Below, piece after piece: positions 1 through 8,121 of a stretch of DNA of 64,000 bases. Below the pieces are notes generated by a model. It had not been told where the DNA came from and made no database searches. It worked only from the letters and a program-made list of their open reading frames with translations. A program made the translations under genes and the position numbers. Source of the stretch: Ulvibacterium marinum (GTDB lineage Bacteria; Bacteroidota; Bacteroidia; Flavobacteriales; Flavobacteriaceae); the NCBI RefSeq assembly GCF_003626755.1, contig NZ_RBCJ01000002.1:62001-126000 (forward strand), read 5' to 3'. How positions within the stretch are numbered: the stretch's first letter is position 1; every line of letters begins with the position of its first letter.

Positions 1-196
1 TTCCGTTGCTTATTTCCACCGTGGAGGCATGGCATTCCGGAGTTAGGGCGTCCGCTATTTCGTAAATGAACTCTTGGGTCAAAACAGCAGGGTGATCCGT
101 TGAGATTCGTGGAGGGAAATTGACAGATTCACTCTTTTTGGTCTCCTTACAGCCAAGAAGAAGAAGTAACATAATACAAGGTAATAACAATTTCAT
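1..196 (-). CDS. Sialidase (BNR-repeat exo-alpha-sialidase family), N-terminal fragment
   Basis: Only the first 65 codons are inside the window; the gene runs off the left edge. The start is ATG at 196-194. Residues 1-17 form a lipoprotein signal peptide with a lipobox ending in LLLGC, so the product should be a lipidated exported protein. The stretch TPECHASTVEISNG matches the conserved opening of the secreted six-bladed sialidase family, where it precedes the first blade and the catalytic Arg. That family releases terminal sialic acid or related residues from glycans; the substrate cannot be judged from this fragment. It is the last visible gene of the minus-strand operon starting at 6874 and lies 25 bp after the alpha/beta hydrolase gene. 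Family assignment rests on one motif plus context. Confidence 0.72.
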   Translation of the reverse strand, partial: MKLLLPCIMLLLLLGCKETKKSESVNFPPRISTDHPAVLTQEFIYEIADALTPECHASTVEISNG

Positions 197-221
197 AGTT
201 CTATGTCAAATTGGTATGAGT

Positions 222-1178
222 TCAATTCTTTGGGATGTGTTTTTCAAAAAATCGATCCATATGATATTGGGCATAAGCGTTCACTTTAACCGATGCATCC
301 AGTGTATGGGGCCAACCTTCCAGTTTATGATAGTAGGAAGGAACCCCCAACTCTTCTAGTTTTTCATGAAGCCTGTCCGATTGTTCGTAGGGGACAAGTT
401 CATCCAAAGTACCATGGAAGGTAATTGTTGGCGGTGCCATTTTTGTAATAAAATACAAGGGGGAGGCTGCCTTGTACAATTCCGGGGCTTCCTGTTCGCT
501 CTTACCAATAAAATATTCAACCGTAGGTTTATCCTTTTCGGCAACGTCTATCAAGTCGCAAGGGCCATAAAAGTTAACAAGAGCTTGTACCTTGGGGGTA
601 AATGGATCCTTATCCGATGCAGTTTTGGAGCTATTGGTAAAGGCATTCATCATGGCTAGGTGCCCTCCGGCAGACCCGCCCACAAGGGCTACTTTTCCGG
701 GGTCTATATGGAATGCATCGGCGTTTTGTTTCAGCCATACCACGGCATCTTGTACATCCAAAAGTTGTGCTGGAAATTTGGCGACGCCAGCGAGCCTATA
801 TTGAACGGTAGCCGTAACATATCCCTTCTCGGCGTAGCTGGTCAAATAGACCAAATAGTCATCTTTATTTCCTTTTTTCCAAGAACCCCCATGAATAAAG
901 ATAATTAGAGGGGCCTTGCCCTTGAGACTCTTGGTATGATAAATATCCAACTTTAAAGCGATGGAATCCAATGTTTTATAGGTAACATCCTTGTATTCCT
1001 TGATGGTTTCCGGAATAGGAAAATCGGTTTCAACAATTTTTAGGGTCCCTGCTGCGTAAGCCATTTTGAGCATAGCATTGCTGGAATACCCTTTTGGGGG
1101 AATGGACACATGCTGTTCGCTCTTGCAGCCGGACAGTAAGGCCATTAACCCTATAAAAATCAATACTTGCTTTTTCAT
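222..1178 (-). CDS. Exported alpha/beta hydrolase (BD-FAE / carbohydrate-esterase-like lipoprotein)
   Basis: The protein has 318 residues from the ATG at 1178; a TTG two codons upstream is possible but less likely. A lipobox (ALLSGC) near residue 18 marks it as a lipoprotein. The fold is alpha/beta hydrolase of the hormone-sensitive-lipase/BD-FAE type: oxyanion motif HGGSW near residue 96, nucleophile elbow GGSAGGH with Ser169, an Asp in GTLDELVP and a His in GWPHTL complete the triad. Family members cleave ester decorations (acetyl, feruloyl and similar) from glycans or small esters. It sits between a BASS-family transporter and a sialidase in one operon, fitting a role in stripping esters from an imported or surface substrate. 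The exact substrate is unknown. Confidence 0.85.
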   Translation of the reverse strand: MKKQVLIFIGLMALLSGCKSEQHVSIPPKGYSSNAMLKMAYAAGTLKIVETDFPIPETIKEYKDVTYKTLDSIALKLDIYHTKSLKGKAPLIIFIHGGSWKKGNKDDYLVYLTSYAEKGYVTATVQYRLAGVAKFPAQLLDVQDAVVWLKQNADAFHIDPGKVALVGGSAGGHLAMMNAFTNSSKTASDKDPFTPKVQALVNFYGPCDLIDVAEKDKPTVEYFIGKSEQEAPELYKAASPLYFITKMAPPTITFHGTLDELVPYEQSDRLHEKLEELGVPSYYHKLEGWPHTLDASVKVNAYAQYHMDRFFEKHIPKN

Positions 1179-1204
1179 CAACAATAATTGTGTAAAAGGT
1201 TGAC

Positions 1205-2080
1205 CTAGTCCAACAGTATTTCGCCTTTGCCGCCCAAACGGTTTCTAAGTAAGATTACTATCGCTGCGGTCCCGAACATCAACAATCCATAAACAGCGGG
1301 CACTATGGCAAACTCCGCATTGTTCAAGGCAATGGTTGCAAGGGTTATGGCCAGGGTTCCGTTTTGGATCCCGGATTCAATGGAAATACTAATGGCCTGC
1401 GGTTGTTTCAGCTTAAACAGTAAAGCCAATACGAAACCTATACCCATGGTAAAGATATTCAGCAGTATGGCCGGTAATCCCGCCTCGCTTAGATAATCCA
1501 TAAGGGTATCCTTAATACTATAGGTAACTCCTATGACGACAAGGATGAATATAACGGCAGATGCCACTTTTACCGGTTTTTCCATTTTTAGGGCAAAAGC
1601 GGAAAACTTGGCCCTAACCCACATGCCGATACTTACGGGAATAAGGACAACGACCAATAACTGCTTGATCATGGTAAATGCATCGACTGATACTTCTTGG
1701 CCCTGGCCCGCGAACTCGTTCATGGCAAAACCCATAATAAAAGGAATCGTAATTATGGTAAGTAAACTGGCCACGGCAGTCAAAGAAACCGACAGTGCCA
1801 AATCTCCCTTGGCCAAATGGGTCAACAGATTGGATGTTGGTCCCCCGGGGCAGGCAGCCAATAACATTACTCCTATGGCCGTTACAGGAGATAAGTCCAG
1901 ACCAATTGTTATTAAATATCCCAAGATGGGGAGGATGATAATCTGACTTGTAAGCCCAATAATCATGGCCTTTGGATACAAAACTACTTTCTTAAAATCG
2001 GATAGGGTAAGGGACAGGCCCATTCCAAACATGATAATAATCAAAGAAATGGCTAAGATAATTCCGAAAGTAGAGTTCAT
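1205..2080 (-). CDS. Bile acid:sodium symporter (BASS) family transporter
   Basis: This 291-residue inner-membrane protein is almost wholly hydrophobic, with about nine membrane segments. It carries the family's conserved middle stretch AACPGGPTSNLLTHLAKGD (near residues 75-93) and the GIQNGTLAITLA segment near residue 240, which in structurally known BASS proteins form the crossed helices that bind sodium and substrate. Family members take up organic anions such as bile acids, pyruvate, pantoate or other carboxylates together with Na+. It lies 20 bp before an alpha/beta hydrolase gene and about 100 bp after a deacetylase gene on the same strand, so it probably imports a carboxylate product released by the neighbouring enzymes. 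The substrate is inferred only from context. Confidence 0.9.
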   Translation of the reverse strand: MNSTFGIILAISLIIIMFGMGLSLTLSDFKKVVLYPKAMIIGLTSQIIILPILGYLITIGLDLSPVTAIGVMLLAACPGGPTSNLLTHLAKGDLALSVSLTAVASLLTIITIPFIMGFAMNEFAGQGQEVSVDAFTMIKQLLVVVLIPVSIGMWVRAKFSAFALKMEKPVKVASAVIFILVVIGVTYSIKDTLMDYLSEAGLPAILLNIFTMGIGFVLALLFKLKQPQAISISIESGIQNGTLAITLATIALNNAEFAIVPAVYGLLMFGTAAIVILLRNRLGGKGEILLD

Positions 2081-2183
2081 ATGGGTTTTAATTGATTATT
2101 AGAGTTTAAGAGAATATCCAAGCCTTATAAATGGGTTATGGATACCTCTTATTTGCTTCGCATTTTACCGATGTTTCCGTATT

Positions 2184-3215
2184 TTATTTATCCATTTGTT
2201 CAAAACGTTCCATGATTTCTTGCCAGTTGGTAAAGATGATACCTTCATCCTTAAAAAATTGAATCAGGTCCGGATCGGAGAACATTGTAAATTCCCATTC
2301 TCTTTGTTGCCAAGAACCTGTAATGCTTTTAAGGTTGTCCGTCAATACCGAAGGGTGAAAAATGATTTCGGTAAGCCCCGGATCTAGGCTTTGGACCAAC
2401 GTCTTGAAATTAGCAATTTTTTCTTCATAGGTTTCGCCTTTGGGGGCACTGGAAAAATAATCCAATTTGGGCAAGGTATATCCCTTTACCATTTCTACCA
2501 CTTCATCCGTCAAGGGATAGCCCTTGTCCCGGAATTCTTTTACAACCATGGGATCGGACAGATCAATAATATTGGCGGGAATACCATATTCCTGTGCCAC
2601 CTTAACGTAGACTTCCATAAAGCTGGGATGCCCGAATAGCGTGCCCATATGCGAGTCTATATGATCGGGCCTATGACCCCAGGTAATGGATTGTTCTATT
2701 TGGGCCCGTATTTCCTTTTCCACCTCTGCCGCAGAGGCATTTTCTACCACTTGCAGAACGGAATGCCACATTTTTTTGTCCGGATCCAAGAGGCCCGGGA
2801 CCTCTTCATGAGGGGTAACCGTTCCCCAGCGGTATGTTTTCCACTCGCTGGTCAAGGTCAGATGTAGGCCTACGTCCATTTTAGGATTGTTTACGGCCCA
2901 TGAAATAAATTCTTCCGCGTTAGGGCATGGAATCATTACGGCAGCGGATTGTATGACACCGTCTACCAGCTGTTTTTCCGCCGCTTCATTTGCCTCGGGG
3001 CACATGCCTATGTCATCGGCGTGCAACATGATTACTTTTTTTCCAGCCGGCCAGCCCAATTTTTCAGCCCATGTACGGGATGCTTCGGTCATTGTTTCTT
3101 TCTGCTTGGAATCATCGGCTGTTTCCGTATCACCTTTTTTCTTTTCGCCACAACCGCTAACCAATATTGAGAAACACAGTCCGACCGCCACTTTACTTAC
3201 ATATGATTTTTTCAT
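2184..3215 (-). CDS. YdjC/ChbG-family carbohydrate deacetylase, lipoprotein
   Basis: The 343-residue product has a lipobox (LVSGCGE) ending at Cys22, followed by an acidic/lysine-rich linker. The catalytic domain opens with MLHADDIGMCPEAN, where Asp67 and Asp68 are the family's base and metal ligand; two further ligand histidines are in GLHLTLTSEW and HIDSHMGT. ChbG/YdjC enzymes remove an N-acetyl group from chito-oligosaccharides and related amino sugars, and HpnK acts on hopanoid glycosides. Most relatives are cytosolic, so a lipidated exported version is notable. It starts 10 bp after the upstream hydrolase gene and is co-transcribed with it. The assignment to the superfamily is firm; the acetylated substrate is not known. 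Confidence 0.88.
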   Translation of the reverse strand: MKKSYVSKVAVGLCFSILVSGCGEKKKGDTETADDSKQKETMTEASRTWAEKLGWPAGKKVIMLHADDIGMCPEANEAAEKQLVDGVIQSAAVMIPCPNAEEFISWAVNNPKMDVGLHLTLTSEWKTYRWGTVTPHEEVPGLLDPDKKMWHSVLQVVENASAAEVEKEIRAQIEQSITWGHRPDHIDSHMGTLFGHPSFMEVYVKVAQEYGIPANIIDLSDPMVVKEFRDKGYPLTDEVVEMVKGYTLPKLDYFSSAPKGETYEEKIANFKTLVQSLDPGLTEIIFHPSVLTDNLKSITGSWQQREWEFTMFSDPDLIQFFKDEGIIFTNWQEIMERFEQMDK

Positions 3216-3225
3216 TCGTACTATT

Positions 3226-4140
3226 TTATAAATATTCTTTAAACCAATTTAATCCATCCCCATAAATACGATCAATGGGCGCATCCTTGTGTTTAGCATC
3301 ATACCAAACCATTTCTTTGGGTTCCGCCGCCGCATTAAAAAGCAATTTGCTCATGGCCGGATGCACCACTTCGTCATTCTTGGCATTTAGCATCAAAAAT
3401 GGCCTTGGCGCAATGTGCTTCACAAAATTCAGCGGTTCTACAATGCCCATAAAATCCTTTGCCTCCCTAGAAAACGCCTTTTCCTTATAGAGCAGGTTCA
3501 ACTGCCCTCCGGCCAGGGCTATCACGGGAACCTTGACCCTATTCTCCACACCGCAAAAAACGGTACCAATAATACCTCCCAAGCTTATCCCGTAATACCC
3601 TATTCTTTTGGAATCCAGCTCTTTTCGGGTTTCTATAAAATCCACCGCCCGGCGGAGGTCAAAAACCGTTTGGGCAATGACGTTGCGTGTCCAGTATTTA
3701 TAGTCTCCCGTTAAATCGAAATCATAGGTAACGTTTTCCCGGTCCCCATGGTCACTAATATCCAATCGCAATACCGCAAACCCATTTTTCAAGAAAAAAC
3801 CATTTCCATATTCTACATAATCAACCGCTTTATGATCACCGAGACCATGCATTAAAATGATTACGGGTGAGGGGGTGGTACTTTTTTTGGGAAGGCTCAA
3901 AAATCCGGTTACCCTTTTATCGTGAATACTATTGAACGAAACCGAGAACAATGTCAATTCAGCGGTATCTATGACTTTCTCCACAGAATCCTTTAGGGGA
4001 ATGGCCCGGTCATAACCGTAATACGAGGTTACGGGCAAGCTTTCGCTTGTATCGTTGGCCATCTTGAAGGCGACAAAACCCACAAGGAACAAACCAACGA
4101 TGGCGATACCCCAATTCCGGACTGTTTTAGAGGACTTCAT
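3226..4140 (-). CDS. Membrane-anchored alpha/beta hydrolase (dienelactone-hydrolase-like)
   Basis: The 304-residue protein begins with one membrane segment (about residues 10-26) that probably acts as an uncleaved anchor or signal peptide. The alpha/beta hydrolase fold is shown by LMHGLGDH near residue 97, the nucleophile elbow GISLGG with Ser186, an Asp in NAKNDEVVHP and a His in AKHKDAP. This motif set resembles the dienelactone hydrolase/acetyl-xylan-esterase branch rather than the BD-FAE branch of the other hydrolase at 222-1178. Its start codon overlaps the end of the PhoPQ-type hydrolase gene by 14 nt, which implies translational coupling. The most likely activity is an esterase on a glycan or lipid ester. 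Confidence 0.85.
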   Translation of the reverse strand: MKSSKTVRNWGIAIVGLFLVGFVAFKMANDTSESLPVTSYYGYDRAIPLKDSVEKVIDTAELTLFSVSFNSIHDKRVTGFLSLPKKSTTPSPVIILMHGLGDHKAVDYVEYGNGFFLKNGFAVLRLDISDHGDRENVTYDFDLTGDYKYWTRNVIAQTVFDLRRAVDFIETRKELDSKRIGYYGISLGGIIGTVFCGVENRVKVPVIALAGGQLNLLYKEKAFSREAKDFMGIVEPLNFVKHIAPRPFLMLNAKNDEVVHPAMSKLLFNAAAEPKEMVWYDAKHKDAPIDRIYGDGLNWFKEYL

Positions 4141-5515
4141 TATTATCGGTTAAATACATTCTAGTGCTTTTGGTATAGGTTCCCCCATTGTCATCCGTAT
4201 ATTCCAAATCGATGTAAAAAGCTTTGTATCCTTTTTTTGGAAAGGAAACTTTTTGAATCGTTTCTTGGCCCTTGGACGGTGCTATTCTAATCGATTTCCA
4301 TGCTTCATCCCTAAAATCGCGATCTTCTGAATCTGCAGACCACAAGTATGCGTTCTTAAAATCTTCCGAATTAGATACCACCGAAAGTGTTGCAGAACTT
4401 TCATCGGTATGCAACTCGTAGTTCATATCGGCATAGGGTTCTTTGGCCAAGGTCCGGCCCCAAAATCCGCTTAGGGCCTTTAAAGCACTTTCCCCACCAT
4501 CCAGATTATGACCGGCATTGGGCGTGTAGTGAATGTAGTTCTCTCCAGGGATATCCTTAATATAATTCTTTACGGCGTCAACGGGCCAATATTCGTCATT
4601 GGTACCAATGAATATTAGTTTGGGCATGGTCAACTTTTCGCGATACGAATAGGGGTCGATCATTTGGGTCAACGCGTTTCCGTCTTCTGTATTTACCGTC
4701 TGTGGAATTTCCAATTTGATATAGTCGTTGATTTGCTCACTATATTCGTTCCAAGCGGTGAGATGGTAATCCAGACTTACAGGCATATTTAGAACGTCGA
4801 TGACCATGGGGCCTATGGCTTCGACCCTTTTATCACTTGCTCCCGTCAGCCATGTGGTCCATCCTCTTTTGGAGGCTCCGGCAACGGTAAACCGTGTTAC
4901 GTCCTTCTTAAGGTTTTGCTTTGAAAACTCCTGTATGGCATCCATTCCACGGACGGCACTTTTTACCATCGGAAAGAGCAAGGGCCAGGTAAGGTCTTTG
5001 TCCTGTTTGTAATTATGCAGTGTAAACGATATCAATTGGTCTTCAACGAGATCTCCATCATACAAGGGTTGCATGGGAACTTGGCGTATGATGGAAACAA
5101 TGGCCCTGTTCTTTTTGGCCATTGAGGCCATGGGGGCGGTCTCATCAAGGTCTTCCGGTGAGGTCCATTTGGGTAAGCCGTCTTTTAATCTTCCCCCTGT
5201 AATAAAGAGGAGTGCCCCATCGTAGCTGATCTTTTCGGGCACCAAAAGGGTCAATTGGTGTTTCCAGACGTGGCCCCGCCAGGTTTGGCTGGTCAATAGA
5301 AGGTCATAGGCCTTTACGTCGTCAATTTCAAAAGTATCCTTTACCTCCCAATGATAGGAATCATCTTCAGTTTTTAAATAGCTTTCCAAAGCGGTTTCAG
5401 GGGTTACTATAAGCTCTTCAACTACTTCAGCATCCTTGTTTTTCTTGGGATTTTCGCGGCAAGAGGCCAAAAAACCAATTGCAGCGGCAAGTAAAATCCT
5501 AAATCCTGTTTTCAT
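4127..5515 (-). CDS. PhoPQ-activated pathogenicity-related (PqaA) family hydrolase, lipoprotein
   Basis: The 462-residue protein carries a lipobox ending at Cys19 (FLASC) and then the PhoPQ-activated pathogenicity-related domain over almost its whole length. Diagnostic stretches are LFITGGRLKDGLP, the nucleophile elbow AGASKRGWTTW (Ser in GASKRG) and FIGTNDEYWPVD with the triad Asp; a His in TPNAGHNLD completes it. The family has an alpha/beta hydrolase core; its natural substrates are poorly known. The C-terminal 100 residues look like a small beta domain. The gene is second in the minus-strand operon, 18 bp after the ceramidase-like gene and overlapping the next hydrolase gene. Confidence 0.88.
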   Translation of the reverse strand: MKTGFRILLAAAIGFLASCRENPKKNKDAEVVEELIVTPETALESYLKTEDDSYHWEVKDTFEIDDVKAYDLLLTSQTWRGHVWKHQLTLLVPEKISYDGALLFITGGRLKDGLPKWTSPEDLDETAPMASMAKKNRAIVSIIRQVPMQPLYDGDLVEDQLISFTLHNYKQDKDLTWPLLFPMVKSAVRGMDAIQEFSKQNLKKDVTRFTVAGASKRGWTTWLTGASDKRVEAIGPMVIDVLNMPVSLDYHLTAWNEYSEQINDYIKLEIPQTVNTEDGNALTQMIDPYSYREKLTMPKLIFIGTNDEYWPVDAVKNYIKDIPGENYIHYTPNAGHNLDGGESALKALSGFWGRTLAKEPYADMNYELHTDESSATLSVVSNSEDFKNAYLWSADSEDRDFRDEAWKSIRIAPSKGQETIQKVSFPKKGYKAFYIDLEYTDDNGGTYTKSTRMYLTDNNEVL

Positions 5516-5533
5516 ACTAACTTTTTGATTTAT

Positions 5534-6874
5534 TTAATGTGGTTTTGGATTGTTTTCTATCATATCCATTAAATTCGTCACCAAAATCTCCCCGGTCATT
5601 TCACCTAAACTCGTGCGACTTACATAGTCATACCTTTTAAAACTGTTGAAATCTTCCTTGGTGAGAATGTACCCAAACGCATCATTGGTAAGTCCGAACA
5701 GAAAATCATGTTCGGTGGGCATCTTCCTTTTTAAATAATATCCTATGTTGGGCAATGCCTCTCCAGGAATAGTCAAAATTTGCGCTGTACCTATATTCAA
5801 AAGGTTGAGTATAGTACTAATGGAGCTGTCATCCGATGAACCCATACTCAAGGGAGAATACTTTAATATGAAACGCATCATTTCCGAATCGATGGGAAAA
5901 GCCACTTTCCTACTGGCACAATGGATAGTCGGATTTTCCTGAACCGGGGCATCCGCTATTATACGTAAAGCTTCATCGGCCAATAAGTTTCCGATTCTTT
6001 TACATTCTTCCCAATCACTGGCTTCCTTTCCATTACTTAATCGGTTGTCGGCAGTTACCATTCCCCCTTGGGCGCCATTCATGAAGACGGCCATACCCCC
6101 AGTTTTTTCCTCTATCCTATCGTAAAGGGGGCCAACCATATCGGGACTTAATATCCCTCGTTTGTTCCCGATTACTTCTGGATGAATGGCGTAGTTGACC
6201 AAAGTGACCAGAGCTTTGTCCTTGTTCTTTCCTATGGTGCCCAGGGCCTGGATTACTCCGCAGCGGGGATCGTACAATTGCGGGGCGTAGTAGTTATAGG
6301 CAATTTTCCCCTCTGCTTCGTCAACGGCAATTTTTAGTTTGGCGGGCTCCCTGTTTTTAAAAGCTTCGTTTACGGCCTCGGCAATCTGCACGGTACACCA
6401 TTCCAGATACTCCAAATCGGCCCCATGTTTGCCGTTTTCATCGGGAAAGGCATACGCGTCGGGTGCACTATGGGTATGGGTAACCCCTATAAGGATATTT
6501 TCAAAAGGGATATCTGTAATCAATTTTCTGGATTTGTTACCTAGGGCGGCTGGCCAACCGAGGTTGTCTATGTTAACAATGGCAATTTTTTCATCACCTT
6601 TTTCCAAAACCATAGCCCTGGCCCATAAATCTCCTTTCTTCACCTTAACAGGTCTTGGGGTTCCTACGCCACCCGAAACGGCAATCAGCGGATCGGGAGT
6701 CAGCAGACGCTTGGCAGCGCCCACTTTTAGTTGTTGAGCATACAAGATACTGCAGGGCAATAAAAATAGTACTACTATTTGAATACAAATAAATTTCGAT
6801 ATATGAAAGAAATTACATCTATAATTTATAGTAAAATATGTTAAAAAAATAGTTTTACCGCCTGTTTTGGACAT
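5534..6874 (-). CDS. Neutral/alkaline non-lysosomal ceramidase N-terminal-domain protein
   Basis: The 446-residue protein has a long, unusual N-region before a hydrophobic signal segment at about 30-46 ending in YAQ. No other Met lies upstream of the mature part, so the ATG at 6874 is kept. The mature part matches the neutral ceramidase N-terminal domain: VGAAKRLLTPDP at its start, THTHSAPDA (zinc-binding histidines) and NYAIHPEVIG. True neutral ceramidases are about 650 residues and end in an Ig-like domain; that part is absent, as in many Bacteroidetes and Planctomycetes homologues, so ceramide cleavage is possible but not proven. It is the first gene of the operon running to position 1. 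A candidate -7 box (TAATTTTG, 6906-6899 on the minus strand) precedes it. Confidence 0.85.
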   Translation of the reverse strand: MSKTGGKTIFLTYFTINYRCNFFHISKFICIQIVVLFLLPCSILYAQQLKVGAAKRLLTPDPLIAVSGGVGTPRPVKVKKGDLWARAMVLEKGDEKIAIVNIDNLGWPAALGNKSRKLITDIPFENILIGVTHTHSAPDAYAFPDENGKHGADLEYLEWCTVQIAEAVNEAFKNREPAKLKIAVDEAEGKIAYNYYAPQLYDPRCGVIQALGTIGKNKDKALVTLVNYAIHPEVIGNKRGILSPDMVGPLYDRIEEKTGGMAVFMNGAQGGMVTADNRLSNGKEASDWEECKRIGNLLADEALRIIADAPVQENPTIHCASRKVAFPIDSEMMRFILKYSPLSMGSSDDSSISTILNLLNIGTAQILTIPGEALPNIGYYLKRKMPTEHDFLFGLTNDAFGYILTKEDFNSFKRYDYVSRTSLGEMTGEILVTNLMDMIENNPKPH

Positions 6875-6923
6875 ATTTGGAATATTAACATGATATCACA
6901 AAATTAGATCTAATAATCAAAAT

Positions 6924-6944
6924 GGAAGGTTAATATTTCATATG
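6924..6944. promoter_or_regulatory. Copy 1 of a shared operator-like motif, upstream of the PKD-SusC-SusD operon
   Basis: This AT-rich site reads GGAAGGTTAATAT followed by TTCATATG. Nineteen of its 21 positions are identical to 30752-30772, and weaker versions occur at 13439-13455 and 20127-20143. It lies about 180-200 bp before the PKD lipoprotein start, in the divergent intergenic region. Its core GTTAATAT also occurs inverted at 6882-6889 and 7019-7026. A binding site for the AraC protein at 19225 is an inference. Confidence 0.45.
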
Positions 6945-6985
6945 AATTGAACAATATATTTGAAATATCTTCAGCTTATTAACTA

Positions 6986-6993
6986 TAGTTTTG
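6986..6993 (+). promoter_or_regulatory. Candidate -7 box for the PKD-SusC-SusD operon
   Basis: TAGTTTTG fits the Bacteroidetes -7 consensus TAnnTTTG exactly. A TTTG lies at 6959-6962, giving a 23-bp spacer that is longer than the usual 19-21. If used, transcription would start near 7000 and give a leader of roughly 125 nt. Confidence 0.3.
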
Positions 6994-7127
6994 TTAAATA
7001 ACGACATATTGTTGGTTTATATTAACATAACGTTAACTCTGTATTACGAAAGCTTAAGGCAGCTTGGTGCAAGTAAGGTATGTATAGATATGATGCGATT
7101 GACATTATGAATTTTAAAGTAAAAGTT

Positions 7128-8081
7128 ATGTTTAAAAGAAATACCTGGGGATTAATTATATGGTCAACCATTTTGTTGATAGGATTGGGTTCTTGTGACT
7201 CGGATGATAATGCTGTTGCGGACATTCCCTTTACGGCGGATGTTTTTAACTCGGTCAATGGTAGACAAGTAGCTTTTCAGGGTATCACAAACAATGCGGT
7301 AAGTTGGTCATGGGATTTTGGGGATGGAAACACCAGTACTTCACAAAACCCGGTACATAGGTATGCCGAAGGAGGGTATTACGTGGCCACCTTAACGGCA
7401 ACCGACGAAAATGGGGCTACCCTGACCTCCGAAGTGTCGTTAGCCTTAGATTTGCCGCCATATGCCTTATTGGTGGGCAATCAGACCGAAGAGGGCTATG
7501 ATGGAAAAACATGGAGGATCTCTTCCGAGCATTCGGCCTTTGATTATTTTGCCTTTTCGGATGCCGATTTAACTCTTTTTGATGGCACTCCTGCTCCTTT
7601 GCCAGCGGGAATTTTCGGTTCGGGCTTAGGTATGGGTGAAATTTATAACGATGAATTTACTTTTTACTTCGACGGTTCCTATAAAATGGACTTAAAGGAA
7701 GACGGTACGGCTTTTAGCGGACTAGTTTTTCAGTTCCTGTCTTTTGGTGGTGCGAATATTCGAAACTTGGGAGGTGAGGACTTTGGCCTTTGTACGGCTG
7801 CTTATACCCCGGCGGAGGATGCGACTTTTACTTTTACAGAGAGTGAGGATATGACTACCACATCCGCATTCGGGCCAGGTGGAATGATTACTTATGAAGG
7901 AGTAACTACCCTTGATTTTTCAGGCACGGAATTCGTGGGGTTCTGGGATTACGAAAACAAGGTCATTCTACAAGATATCACCAATTCTACAATGCGCCTG
8001 GTCGTATTTGTAGCAGCTTCCCCGGACGTACCGGGAATCAACACCAACGCCATCATATTGACCTTTGAGGCGGTGGATTGA
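7128..8081 (+). CDS. PKD-domain lipoprotein, probable surface glycan-binding protein
   Basis: The chosen start is ATG at 7128, which gives 317 residues and a clean lipoprotein signal peptide with Cys23 (LLIGLGSC); an earlier in-frame ATG at 7080 would add 16 poorly fitting residues. The mature protein starts with acidic residues (DSDDN), the kind of signal that exports lipoproteins to the cell surface in Bacteroidetes. A PKD domain covers about residues 40-110 (WSWDFGDGNTSTSQNP, then YYVATLTATDENG). The C-terminal 200 residues form an aromatic-rich beta domain with no catalytic motif that I recognise. Directly upstream of susC/susD-like genes, its likely job is to bind the ligand at the surface. 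Its position before susC is less common than after susD. Confidence 0.8.
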   Translation: MFKRNTWGLIIWSTILLIGLGSCDSDDNAVADIPFTADVFNSVNGRQVAFQGITNNAVSWSWDFGDGNTSTSQNPVHRYAEGGYYVATLTATDENGATLTSEVSLALDLPPYALLVGNQTEEGYDGKTWRISSEHSAFDYFAFSDADLTLFDGTPAPLPAGIFGSGLGMGEIYNDEFTFYFDGSYKMDLKEDGTAFSGLVFQFLSFGGANIRNLGGEDFGLCTAAYTPAEDATFTFTESEDMTTTSAFGPGGMITYEGVTTLDFSGTEFVGFWDYENKVILQDITNSTMRLVVFVAASPDVPGINTNAIILTFEAVD

Positions 8082-8121
8082 GCCAATAGCAAACCAAACA
8101 GCAATTTTTTAGAATACGACT

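Noticed and set aside
120-359. Plus-strand open frame over the sialidase and hydrolase genes
   Set aside because: It lies opposite two better-supported minus-strand genes, has no family features and no start signal.
7080-7127. In-frame ATG 16 codons before the PKD protein start
   Set aside because: The extra residues would precede a normal lipoprotein signal; ATG 7128 gives a standard signal peptide.
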